A stretch of 64,000 bases of DNA from Nitrospira sp. (lineage in GTDB: Bacteria > Nitrospirota > Nitrospiria > Nitrospirales > Nitrospiraceae). Positions 20,100 through 28,078 of this stretch are shown here, piece after piece. The translations under genes were made by a program, and so were the position numbers. Each line of letters begins with the position of its first letter. Position 1 is the first letter of the stretch. Location: assembly GCA_024998625.1 (NCBI GenBank), contig JACOEL010000010.1, forward strand, positions 62,001 through 126,000. The letters run 5' to 3'. The notes below the pieces were generated by a model, which worked only from the letters and a program-made list of their open reading frames with translations, was not told the origin of the DNA and did no database searches.

Positions 20100-21083
20100 A
20101 TGTCAGGCAGTCACCACGTGAATAGGGTCAGCACCACTCCGGTTGAAATTGTCGTGACCGGAGGAGAATCGTCCAAGCGGATCGATGTCTTCCTTGCCAA
20201 TCGCGACCCGACCTTTTCTCGCTCGGCATTGCAGCGTTTGATCGGGGAAGGGCGTATTCTCATCAATGGCCAGACGATCCGGCCAAGCCAGAAGATCAAG
20301 CCGGGTGACCGCATCAGGCTGGAGGTGCCGCGGCCCGAACCGCTGGATCTCAAGCCCGAAGCCATCCCGTTTGAGATTCTCCACGAAGATGCGGACTTGT
20401 TAGTGCTCCATAAGCCGGCCGGCCTCGTGGTGCACCCGGCGCCGGGGAATTGGTCCGGGACGCTAGTGAACGCGCTCCTGCATCACTTTGCGACCTCGGG
20501 TGTCACTCCATCGCATATCGGGGGTAAGGAGCGCCCAGGACTCGTTCACCGATTGGACAAAGAGACCTCGGGCGTCATGGTGATTGCGAAAACGGATCAG
20601 GCGCATCGCGCGCTGGCCGCGCAGTTCAAGCTCCACACGATCAGCAGAGTGTACGAAGCCTTGATTTGGGGCGTGCCCAAAAAGGGGCATGGCCTCATTG
20701 AGCTGGCGATCGGGCGCGATACCAAAGAGCGGAAGAAGTTTTCGGCACGGACGACCAAACCGAAACCATCGGCGACCGACTATCAGGTCGATGAGCGGTA
20801 CGGCAAGATCGCGGCTCATGTGCGCCTCTCCCCCAGAACGGGACGGACCCATCAGCTGCGGGTCCATCTCACGTCGATCGATCATCCCATCCTGGGGGAT
20901 AAGACATACGGCGGGGCGAAAGTGATGTCGGTGGCGGGGGTGCCGATTCCTCGAGTTATGCTCCACGCGCGCACGCTGGGATTTACGCATCCTACCGGCG
21001 GGGAGTACCATCGCTTCGATGTGCCCTGCCCGCCTGATATGGAGCAGGTGCAGGATCTCCTTCGCGCAGCCACGGCGCACTAG
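20100..21083 (+). CDS. rluD: RluD-family 23S rRNA pseudouridine synthase (copy 2)
   Basis: Second large-subunit pseudouridine synthase; S4 domain (KRIDVFLANRDPTFSRSALQRLI), catalytic HRLDKETSGVMVIAK, then GRTHQLRVHL and PILGDKTYGG. The protein closely parallels copy 1 along its length, including FTHP near the C-terminus. The start is uncertain: GTG 20070, ATG 20100 or GTG 20118 are all in frame. I use the ATG (327 aa), but alignment with copy 1 slightly favours 20118. Confidence 0.88.
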   Translation: MSGSHHVNRVSTTPVEIVVTGGESSKRIDVFLANRDPTFSRSALQRLIGEGRILINGQTIRPSQKIKPGDRIRLEVPRPEPLDLKPEAIPFEILHEDADLLVLHKPAGLVVHPAPGNWSGTLVNALLHHFATSGVTPSHIGGKERPGLVHRLDKETSGVMVIAKTDQAHRALAAQFKLHTISRVYEALIWGVPKKGHGLIELAIGRDTKERKKFSARTTKPKPSATDYQVDERYGKIAAHVRLSPRTGRTHQLRVHLTSIDHPILGDKTYGGAKVMSVAGVPIPRVMLHARTLGFTHPTGGEYHRFDVPCPPDMEQVQDLLRAATAH

Positions 21084-21162
21084 GAGCCCCGGGCGATCGG
21101 TCTGGGCAAGATTGAAGAACCTGCCGAACATGACGGCCGGCGAGAGGGAGGAGAGACGAACG

Positions 21163-21585
21163 ATGGAAACCAGTGCCGTGCTTGATCGAATCGGCGAGCT
21201 AATCGCGCAGCTGAAAGGGTATGCCTCAAAACTGCCACCGGTGGTACATCTCGCGTCGGTGCCAACCGGGGTCAAGCCGAAACCCGAGGCGGTGGAAGTG
21301 TTCGAGCAGGCCCTCCTGCGGTTTCGGGAGCAAAGCGGCCGTTCTCCATTTAAGGGTCTGCAGGATTATCTGATCGAGTCGCTCGAAGCGTTCGAGGTCG
21401 GCAATGTGCTGGGCGTGGTTCAGCCGCTTCTGGCTGTCCTTGATCAGGTGGAGCGCATGCATCGGGACAAGGAGATCAAAGTCGGTCCGGCCGAGGAGAA
21501 GCGGCTGGGGGAGTATCGAGCGGCGCTGGTCAAGATCCTGCCGGGCAGTCAACCGGAGTTGGAGGGCGCAGGACGGGGCATGTGA
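21163..21585 (+). CDS. Conserved hypothetical protein, helical, 140 aa
   Basis: No family recognised. The ATG at 21163 is preceded by GGGAGGAG, so I prefer it to upstream in-frame starts. The product is soluble, charged and largely helical (METSAVLDRIGELIAQLKGYASKL; LQDYLIESLEAFEVGNVLGVVQPLLAVLDQVERMHRD), without signal peptide or Cys. It follows the RluD gene after 80 bp on the same strand. Confidence 0.7.
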   Translation: METSAVLDRIGELIAQLKGYASKLPPVVHLASVPTGVKPKPEAVEVFEQALLRFREQSGRSPFKGLQDYLIESLEAFEVGNVLGVVQPLLAVLDQVERMHRDKEIKVGPAEEKRLGEYRAALVKILPGSQPELEGAGRGM

Positions 21586-21643
21586 CGCTCAGAGTGGCCA
21601 TGTTCAATGAAATATGATCATTCGTTGAGCAGGGTAGGAACGG

Positions 21644-21823
21644 TCAATGTCCCATCTTCGGGCCAGCCGCGTTGGCGCCGGCGGTGATCAGCTGGAAGCG
21701 GACCGTTGATCCACAGTGCGGACATTTCGCGCGGACCGTCTCCTCGTCGAGGACGTCATAATGATCCTGCTTTAGCCACATCAATTGAAAACACTTCGGA
21801 CAGCTTCGCACTTGCGTTCCCAT
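21644..21823 (-). CDS. Small zinc-ribbon protein, 59 aa
   Basis: The minus strand encodes 59 aa, MGTQVRSCPKCFQLMWLK..., with two CxxC pairs (CPKC and CPHC, 29 residues apart) forming a zinc ribbon, and ending AAGPKMGH. AAGGGGAAG lies 5 bp upstream of the ATG at 21823, a good ribosome binding site. Zinc ribbons of this size bind nucleic acid or act as protein adaptors; the exact role is unknown. It is divergent from the GNAT gene, and a palindrome (21841-21851) lies in the shared promoter region. Confidence 0.75.
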   Translation of the reverse strand: MGTQVRSCPKCFQLMWLKQDHYDVLDEETVRAKCPHCGSTVRFQLITAGANAAGPKMGH

Positions 21824-21840
21824 GGTCTTCCCCTTACACT

Positions 21841-21851
21841 ACGGTTAACCG
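21841..21851. promoter_or_regulatory. Palindrome in divergent promoter region
   Basis: ACGGTTAACCG contains the 10-bp palindrome CGGTTAACCG, also present upstream of atpH (10141-10152). Here it lies between the divergent zinc-ribbon and GNAT genes. It is a possible operator; the binding protein is unknown. Confidence 0.3.
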
Positions 21852-21886
21852 ACTCACCCCGTTCGGAGAGATTAATTTAGTACAAG

Positions 21887-22330
21887 ATGCCTCCCGCTCT
21901 CAAGACCGATCAGCATCCCATCACATTCTCCGACCGCAACGATTTCGACGCTGCACAACTGATTCATTTGTACCGGCAGGCCCCCTGGGCGAAGCATCGT
22001 GCGCTTGAGCAGGCGCAGGCGATGTTGGCAAAGACGGACGTGGTCATTTCGGCCTGGGATGGCACTCGCCTGGTGGGCTTCGGCCGCGTGCTGACCGACT
22101 ACGTATTCCGGGCGTCGATTTGGGACGTGATCGTCGATCGCGAATATCAGGGACGTAAAATCGGCACCGAGATTGTTCGGCGGATTCTCGACCATCCCAC
22201 CCTTCAGCAGGTTGAACTGTTCTGGCTCTGCACGCGCATGCCCGGGTTTTATGAACGGCTGGGGTTCAGCGCGAAGGCGCAGACCGGGATGGTCTGGTCT
22301 CGGAAGAAGTCTGAGCCGCAAGCCTCATAG
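21887..22330 (+). CDS. GNAT family N-acetyltransferase
   Basis: The 147-aa protein shows the GNAT fold: WDGTRLVGFGRVLTDYVFRASIWDVIVDREYQGRKIGTEIVRRIL, where QGRKIG is the acetyl-CoA pyrophosphate-binding R/QxxGxG/A loop, then LFWLCTRMPGFYERLGF near the C-terminus. The substrate cannot be predicted. It stands alone, divergent from the zinc-ribbon gene. Confidence 0.88.
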   Translation: MPPALKTDQHPITFSDRNDFDAAQLIHLYRQAPWAKHRALEQAQAMLAKTDVVISAWDGTRLVGFGRVLTDYVFRASIWDVIVDREYQGRKIGTEIVRRILDHPTLQQVELFWLCTRMPGFYERLGFSAKAQTGMVWSRKKSEPQAS

Positions 22331-22439
22331 CCCATCCGCCCCCTCAACGGTTTTCTTTTTCCGCACTCATCCAGTCCCTGTCGACGATCTCAGGTTCTCT
22401 TATCCTTGCCTGTGAACGGTACGGTCCTGCCCGGTTGTG

Positions 22440-23261
22440 CTACGTCGGCTGAATTCGATGCAATCGTTTGGGCGAACAACAGACTGCGAGAAAGAAAAGG
22501 CTGGTGGCCAAGAGGACAATGGAGGGACCGGAGGGAAGATCGAAGGCATAGGAGAGCAGCACGCCGCTTACGGCGCAGAAGATGCCGATGAGCATGGAGT
22601 AGAGCGTCATCTGGGTCAGGCTGTGCGTGAGCTGGTATGCGGTAGATGCAGGGATCAGAATCATCGCGAACACGAGAATCGCCCCGACGGTTTTCAATGC
22701 AATCACCACGGTGAGCGCCACGAGTGTCAGAAGGAGATAGAAGATTTGCCGCGCGGGGACGCCGGATGCTGCCGCCATCTCCTGGTCGAAGGCGATGAAG
22801 TACAGTTCCTTCGAGAGCAGAAGGATCGTTCCCAGCACCACGACGCTCAGCCCGCTGATGGTCATGAGTTCTTCCGTGGTCACGGAAAGGACGCTGCCGA
22901 ACAGGTAGCCGTAGACCTCCGGATTGTACGTCTTCATGAGCCCGAGGAAAAGAATGGCCAGCGCCATGGTGGCGGTGTAGAGGATGCCGATGGACACGTC
23001 CAGTTTCATGCGCCCCTTCTCCTCGACCCAACCCGTGATCCAGACCGTCGCCAGCCCGAACACAATGGCGAGACTGAGCGGAGGAAGGCCGAGGAGATAG
23101 GCGAGGGTGACGCCGGCAAATGCCGCATGGGCGGTTCCGGCCCCTGCGAACGCGAGGCCCCGCAAGACGACGAAGACGCCGATGACGGAACAGACCGCGC
23201 CCACCAGTGCCGCGGCCAGAAGTGAGCGTTGCATGAAATCGTAGGCGAGCAGTTCGAGCAT
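22440..23261 (-). CDS. znuB: Metal (zinc/manganese) ABC transporter permease
   Basis: Inner-membrane permease of the ABC-3 family importing Zn or Mn; 273 aa with about eight hydrophobic segments. Typical sequences are MQRSLLAAALVGAVCSVIGVFVVLRGLAFAGAGTAHAAFAG (the family G-x-SH-like loop reads GTAHAAFAG) and ALKTVGAILVFAMILIPASTAYQLT. It belongs with the ATPase and binding-protein genes upstream on the same strand, but a 291-bp gap holding an inverted-repeat element separates it from them. Metal specificity is inference. Confidence 0.88.
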   Translation of the reverse strand: MLELLAYDFMQRSLLAAALVGAVCSVIGVFVVLRGLAFAGAGTAHAAFAGVTLAYLLGLPPLSLAIVFGLATVWITGWVEEKGRMKLDVSIGILYTATMALAILFLGLMKTYNPEVYGYLFGSVLSVTTEELMTISGLSVVVLGTILLLSKELYFIAFDQEMAAASGVPARQIFYLLLTLVALTVVIALKTVGAILVFAMILIPASTAYQLTHSLTQMTLYSMLIGIFCAVSGVLLSYAFDLPSGPSIVLLATSLFFLAVCCSPKRLHRIQPT

Positions 23262-23327
23262 CGTAGTATGTGGTGACCGGATGATCTCGTGAATGAGTGA
23301 GTGTGATGACTGCGTCGACAGCGACTC

Positions 23328-23506
23328 TAGCCCGGACTATTCATGAATGCCTGCTCCGGCGTCCGATCCTCTCGCCCGACAAGGCTTTTCTCGTTCGGCC
23401 TCCTCGACGGACTGCAAGTACGCCTGCGTCGGCCTCACTTGCGATAAGCCCCGGCGGGCTTCCGTCTCGAACGCCTCGCGACGGCATTCGTGAGTAATCC
23501 GGGCTC
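23328..23506. repeat. 179-bp inverted-repeat element inside the znu locus
   Basis: Arms at 23328-23351 and 23483-23506 are inverted copies of 24 bp with four mismatches. The interior is GC-rich with further short inverted repeats such as AAGCC...GGCTT. It carries no open reading frame of note and separates znuC from znuB. It looks like a MITE or an interspersed palindromic repeat. Other copies in the genome would confirm this; I did not find one in the window. Confidence 0.6.
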
Positions 23507-23552
23507 GGCCCTCGAATCAGGCCCGTCGCCGGTTCGACACGTCATGTGTGCG

Positions 23553-24332
23553 TTAGTGGTGATGATAATCCTCAACGAGCACGAAGTCCTTGTCCGTAAT
23601 GACCAGTTCTTTCCCGTACACCTGACTCAGAATGTCCGGCTTCAGAACCTCTTGCGGCGACCCTTCGGCAAAGAGCTTCGTCTTGAGCAACACCAACCGG
23701 TCCACCCGCGACCGGATCATGTTGATGTCGTGGGTGATCATGAGAATGGTCAGTTTCAGCTCTTGATGGAGCTGCTGGATCAACTCGACCACGCTATGCT
23801 GCGCGGTGAGGTCCAACCCGGTCGTCGGCTCGTCCAACAAGAGAATCCTGGGCTGCTGCGCCAGCGCCCGTGCGATGAACACGCGTTGCTGCTGTCCGCC
23901 GGAAAGGGCACCTAAGGCGGAGTCTCTGTGATGGTCCATGCCAACCTGGGCCAGCGCCTGACGGGCGATGTCCCGATCTTGTTGTGATGGTCGCCGGAAG
24001 AGGCCGAGCGCGCCGTATCGTCCCATCATCGCCGCTTCCAGCACAGTCACGGGAAAATTCCGGTCGATCATGCCTTTTTGCGGCAGATAACCGATGAGCG
24101 CCCGGTGGTGACAGCGCAGTTCTTCGCAGGCACAGTCGAGGACACGGAGGGTTCCGCTCAGCGGGGCCATCAGGCCAAGCACAGCACGACAGAGTGTCGT
24201 TTTCCCGGATCCGTTGGGGCCGATCACCCCGACAAATTCCGATTCCGGAATGGTCAGGGAGATGTCCTCCAGGGCCACGATGCCGGGGAAACCGAAGGTG
24301 GCATGGTCGAAACGAATAATGGGATGGGTCAT
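23553..24332 (-). CDS. znuC: Metal ABC transporter ATP-binding protein
   Basis: ATPase subunit of the importer; 259 aa with Walker A GPNGSGKTTLC, signature ALSGGQQQRVFIARAL, Walker B RILLLDEPTTGLD and the H-loop in MITHDI. The C-terminal VEDYHHH is His-rich and may touch metal. It follows the binding-protein gene by 59 bp on the same strand. Confidence 0.94.
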   Translation of the reverse strand: MTHPIIRFDHATFGFPGIVALEDISLTIPESEFVGVIGPNGSGKTTLCRAVLGLMAPLSGTLRVLDCACEELRCHHRALIGYLPQKGMIDRNFPVTVLEAAMMGRYGALGLFRRPSQQDRDIARQALAQVGMDHHRDSALGALSGGQQQRVFIARALAQQPRILLLDEPTTGLDLTAQHSVVELIQQLHQELKLTILMITHDINMIRSRVDRLVLLKTKLFAEGSPQEVLKPDILSQVYGKELVITDKDFVLVEDYHHH

Positions 24333-24391
24333 GCGCGGTGGTGTACGTTGAAAATGCTGGTTCGTCAGTCGATGTCGAGTGGCTGCGGCGG

Positions 24392-25318
24392 TTAGGTCTG
24401 TTCAAGCGCCTGGGCCAATTGGAGCACATTATAGCGGAGCATGTCGAGGTAGGTCTCGGTCCCTGGTACGCCTCCGGGCAAGGTCGTCAACACCGCGATG
24501 CGGGCGCCCGTTTCCCGCGCCAACAACTGTGGAACCTTCTGATTCAGCTGTATCTCGGAGATAATCACGCGGATGTGGTCCCGTTTGATGGTTTCGATCA
24601 ACGTATGTAGATGCCGCGCGGAAGGTTCTCCCCCCGGTTGTGTCTGGATCGTGCCGGCGATGTGCAGATCGTACCGTCGGGCAAAATAGGGCCAGGCCGG
24701 GTGGTGGACGATCACCGCACGGCTGGGCAACGAGCGGAGCCGGGCCAGCGACTCGTCCTGCACGCGCGTGAGTGCCTGGAGGTACGTCGCGGTGTTTGTC
24801 CGATAGTCGGGTGCATGGGCCGGGTCTGCGGCGACCATGGCATCGGAAATGTGTTGGACCATTGTGGCTGCGGCCGCCGGATCCAGCCAGACATGCGGAT
24901 TGCCCGCCGCGTGCTCGTGCGAATGGATCGTCCCCTTTGGCTCGGGGTGATCCTGGATCAGTTCAATGTCTCTGGAGGTCGTCACAACTCGCAACGAGCC
25001 ATTGCCGGCGTTCTTCACCAGTGAGGACACCCAGACTTCGAGTCCGGCCCCGACTTCGAACAAGAGCGCGGCTTTGCGAACCGCGACGAGATCGCTTGGT
25101 TTCGGCGAATAGGTATGCTCACTCTCGTACCCGGTCATGAGCGAGTTCACCTGCACGTACGAGCCGCCGATTTGTTGCACCCAATCCTTCAGAACCGGGA
25201 GTGTCACGATCACATTGAGTGGCTCGGCAGCAGATGCACCGTGAATGATAACGGGGGCGCCCCATTCACAGGGCATCGCAAATGCGAGAAGCATGGTCAG
25301 GACGATCAGGCGAAACAT
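24392..25318 (-). CDS. znuA: Metal ABC transporter periplasmic substrate-binding protein
   Basis: Captures Zn or Mn in the periplasm for the ABC importer. From the ATG at 25318 it is 308 aa with a signal peptide (MFRLIVLTMLLAFAMPCEWG...ASAAEP). ZnuA/TroA landmarks are VTLPVLKDWVQQIGG, NPHVWLDPAAAATM with a metal His, HHPAWPYFARRYDL, and the conserved ISEIQLNQKVPQLLARETG. The His-containing loop HSHEHAAGNPH precedes the metal His. The open frame runs far upstream of this start, but that part overlaps divergent anmK and lacks a signal sequence. Confidence 0.92.
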   Translation of the reverse strand: MFRLIVLTMLLAFAMPCEWGAPVIIHGASAAEPLNVIVTLPVLKDWVQQIGGSYVQVNSLMTGYESEHTYSPKPSDLVAVRKAALLFEVGAGLEVWVSSLVKNAGNGSLRVVTTSRDIELIQDHPEPKGTIHSHEHAAGNPHVWLDPAAAATMVQHISDAMVAADPAHAPDYRTNTATYLQALTRVQDESLARLRSLPSRAVIVHHPAWPYFARRYDLHIAGTIQTQPGGEPSARHLHTLIETIKRDHIRVIISEIQLNQKVPQLLARETGARIAVLTTLPGGVPGTETYLDMLRYNVLQLAQALEQT

Positions 25319-25477
25319 CCGGCGGACGGTAACACCCGGGTTCTGCAAAGTCAACGCGAAGACCGGTGTGGATTGTGCGCGGACATAACGCGCGATGCTT
25401 GACCCGTTGCCGGGGTTTCGATTAGCGTAGCGAACCGAATAAAAAATCTTCCGGTTGTGTGCCGGAGAAGGGACACG

Positions 25478-26662
25478 ATGAAAGTTGTCGGACTCATGTC
25501 CGGGACATCGGCGGATGCTGTGGACGCAGTGCTGGTCAGCATCGTCCGGCGCGAGGGGGCGCCGCGGATCACTCCCCTGGCATTCGTCTCCGTGCCGTAC
25601 CCGCGCTCGCTCCAGCAACGAATTGTTGAACTCTCGCTCAATGGCCGCGTGGACGACATCTGCCACCTGAACACGTATCTCGGGGAACTATTCGCCAAGG
25701 CGGCGCTGCGGGTCATTCAGCGATCGAAATACCGCCCGGCCGATATCGACTTGATCGGATCGCATGGCCAAACGATTCACCATTTGCCGAAGGGGCGACG
25801 TGAGCCTGGTGTCGGGTTGGTCCGGTCCACCCTGCAGATCGGTGAGCCGGCTGTGATCGCGGAACGCACGGGTATTACCACCGTCGCGAATTTCAGGCCG
25901 CGTGATATGGCGGCTGGTGGGGAGGGGGCGCCGCTGGTTCCCTATGCCCACGCGGTGGCCTTCGGTCACGCGCGTCGAGGGCGTCTCGTGGTGAATATCG
26001 GCGGAATCAGTAACGTGACCTATCTGCCGCCGGGCGGCGATGTCGCCGACCTCCGCGCGTTCGACACCGGACCCGGGAACATGGTGCTGGATGCGATTGT
26101 GCATGCAACGTCGAAGGGCCAGAGTGCCTACGACGCCGGCGGCCGGCGCGCGCGCAAGGGGACGGTGACCCCGGCGCTGCTTACCGAACTCATGGCCCAC
26201 CCATTCCTGACGCGGCGTCCGCCCAAGTCGACGGGTCGGGAAGAGTTCGGTGCGCCGTTCGTTCGAAGCCTTCTCGCGAAACAACGTCAGGCGCGCCTGT
26301 CCGTCGAGGATCTGCTGGCGACCTGTGCGGCTTGGACGGCGGAGGCCATCGGTTCGTCCCGACGATGGATCACCGGAGAAATTCATGATGTGATCGTCGG
26401 TGGTGGCGGTGTGTACAATCGCGCCGTTATGGCCTCTCTCCGAGAGATATTTTCGCCGACGCCTGTGTTGACGTTTGACGACTGTGGGTGGAGCAGCAAG
26501 GCCTTTGAAGCGACGGCGTTCGCCCTGCTGGCTCATGACACCTATCACGGACAATGCACCAACGTGCCGCAGGTGACGGGTGCCCATCACCCCGTACTCC
26601 TTGGCGCTGTGATTCCGGGATCCCCTCACATGCTGACGAAATGGGCGCGTCTCGCCCGCTGA
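25478..26662 (+). CDS. anmK: Anhydro-N-acetylmuramic acid kinase AnmK
   Basis: Phosphorylates and opens 1,6-anhydroMurNAc in peptidoglycan recycling. From the ATG at 25478 (GGAGAAGGGACACG upstream) it is 394 aa, the usual size. Motifs are GLMSGTSADAVDAVLV, SHGQTIHHLPKG, VVNIGGISNVTYLP, DTGPGNMVLDAIV and GGGGVYNRAVMASL. It is divergent from znuA. Confidence 0.95.
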   Translation: MKVVGLMSGTSADAVDAVLVSIVRREGAPRITPLAFVSVPYPRSLQQRIVELSLNGRVDDICHLNTYLGELFAKAALRVIQRSKYRPADIDLIGSHGQTIHHLPKGRREPGVGLVRSTLQIGEPAVIAERTGITTVANFRPRDMAAGGEGAPLVPYAHAVAFGHARRGRLVVNIGGISNVTYLPPGGDVADLRAFDTGPGNMVLDAIVHATSKGQSAYDAGGRRARKGTVTPALLTELMAHPFLTRRPPKSTGREEFGAPFVRSLLAKQRQARLSVEDLLATCAAWTAEAIGSSRRWITGEIHDVIVGGGGVYNRAVMASLREIFSPTPVLTFDDCGWSSKAFEATAFALLAHDTYHGQCTNVPQVTGAHHPVLLGAVIPGSPHMLTKWARLAR

Positions 26663-26677
26663 TCCGATTGGCTTGGC

Positions 26678-27196
26678 ATGGAATTGCTGTATCCTATCCT
26701 TGGTATCGGGGCGCTGGTGTTTCTGGGAAGCCTGGCGTGGGAGAGTTTCGGGCGGCGCCGTTCACCCGGTGCGCCCACGGCAGAGGTTCCTGTCGGTATG
26801 AGTTTTACGGCCAAGCCGTTGCTGACCGACCAGGAAGTGCAGCTCTACAATCTGCTGCGCCTCGCCGTGGAAGACCGGTACCTGCTGTTCGCGCAGATTC
26901 CTCTGTGGAGTTTGTTGGATTTGCGTCTTCCCTCGGGAACGCCGCCTGCCGAGATGTTGCGGGAACTGGCGCTCAAACGCGCCACCTTCGTGCTGGTACA
27001 TCCAGGCAGCCGTTTGGTCGAGAAGGTGGTACAAGTCGAGCGGTCGGGGCCGGATGATGCCTCGGACGGGTCGCACGATTCTCTCTTTGAGTCGGCGCTT
27101 CGTGCGGCAGGGGTGCAACTCGTGCGGCTGAGTCCGCTGCATGCCTATACGGTTCCCGGTCTCGTTACCGTGCTGGATCTTGCCGATCCGGAATAA
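26678..27196 (+). CDS. DUF2726-like membrane-anchored protein
   Basis: The 172-aa product has one N-terminal membrane helix (LLYPILGIGALVFLGSLAW) and a cytoplasmic domain resembling DUF2726, with LTDQEVQLYNLLRLAVEDRYLLFAQIPL and ATFVLVHPGSRLVEKVVQVE. DUF2726 is a nuclease-fold-like domain often found in small membrane-anchored or helicase-linked proteins; its activity is not established. It starts 15 bp after anmK. Confidence 0.7.
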   Translation: MELLYPILGIGALVFLGSLAWESFGRRRSPGAPTAEVPVGMSFTAKPLLTDQEVQLYNLLRLAVEDRYLLFAQIPLWSLLDLRLPSGTPPAEMLRELALKRATFVLVHPGSRLVEKVVQVERSGPDDASDGSHDSLFESALRAAGVQLVRLSPLHAYTVPGLVTVLDLADPE

Positions 27197-27246
27197 CGCC
27201 GGCTCGACTGTCCACAGGCCTGTGCCGATAAGGCGCGCAATCCGGA

Positions 27247-27768
27247 TCAGCTTGGCTCGGCAGCGACCGGTTCACCCTTTGCAGCAGCGGCTTCCAAGGC
27301 TCTGCGAGCTACTTCGGCCTCTGCGCTATCGGGATACTGGTCCGTCACTCGCTCGAACATCATCTGCGCTTTGTCCCGGTCGCCTTGCTTCGTGTAGATC
27401 TGCCCGATCTTGAGCGTCGAGGCGGCGAGCTTCTGGCTCATCGGGTAATCGGAGATGAGGTTGTAGAACGAGTCCAGCGCGTCTTTGTAGCGCCCCATAC
27501 GGTATTGGCACTCGCCTTTCCAATATTGAGCGTTGGCGGACAGGGACGATTGTCCGTGGAGTTCGAGGAAGAAACGAAACCCAGCGAGGGCTGCGGCATA
27601 GTCTTTGTGGCGGAACTCTTCCATCACGCGATCGTAGAGGCGGTGTGCGTCATCCGGCGGTTGAGGTGAAGTTGCCAACAGAGCTGGAACGTTCGTGAGG
27701 TTACCGATCAACGCCAAGATGACGCAGATGCCTCGCACCGGACCGAGCTTGGAATGAGTCCTAGTCAT
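27247..27768 (-). CDS. Exported tetratricopeptide repeat protein (CpoB/YbgF C-terminal-like)
   Basis: From the ATG at 27768 (AGAGGGG upstream) it is 173 aa: a signal peptide (ICVILALIGNLTNVPALLA) and three TPR units ending in ...KAQMMFERVTDQYPDSAEAEVARRALE. The pattern AQYWKGECQYRMGRYKDALDSFYNLISDYPMSQKLAASTLKIGQI resembles the C-terminal TPR domain of CpoB/YbgF, which coordinates peptidoglycan synthesis and outer-membrane constriction. The N-terminal coiled coil of CpoB is missing, so only the TPR relation is claimed. It is not next to tol-pal genes. Confidence 0.78.
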   Translation of the reverse strand: MTRTHSKLGPVRGICVILALIGNLTNVPALLATSPQPPDDAHRLYDRVMEEFRHKDYAAALAGFRFFLELHGQSSLSANAQYWKGECQYRMGRYKDALDSFYNLISDYPMSQKLAASTLKIGQIYTKQGDRDKAQMMFERVTDQYPDSAEAEVARRALEAAAAKGEPVAAEPS

Positions 27769-28078
27769 GAATGCCCCTCTTTCTTCCCTGTTGGCCGAGT
27801 CTGGGTTCACGCGGTCATTGTGCCTTCCGATATGAAAGAACCGCACCAGCGAGGCTCGACGAGGGAACCCGTTGTGAAATTGTAGAGTTCGCGTGGAATT
27901 GAAAGCGGAGTGGCCCGGATGTGCCGGAACAACAGGGGCGGAAAGCAGACAGCATTGTACGGAAAGCGCCAGCCATGAGGCGGTGCTCTGGCCGGTTGAC
28001 AGATCGCATGTTTTCACTTGTTGTCCGTTAGCATGCAATTGGTCATGGCGGCGGGTGTAGCGGATCGAGAAAGTGGGT

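Noticed and set aside
22437-23225. 262-codon plus-strand frame opposite znuB
   Set aside because: Composition (Arg, His, Glu, Asp, Gly) is the complement of a membrane protein; no signature.
25688-26629. 313-codon minus-strand frame opposite anmK
   Set aside because: Antisense to a full-length kinase with intact motifs.
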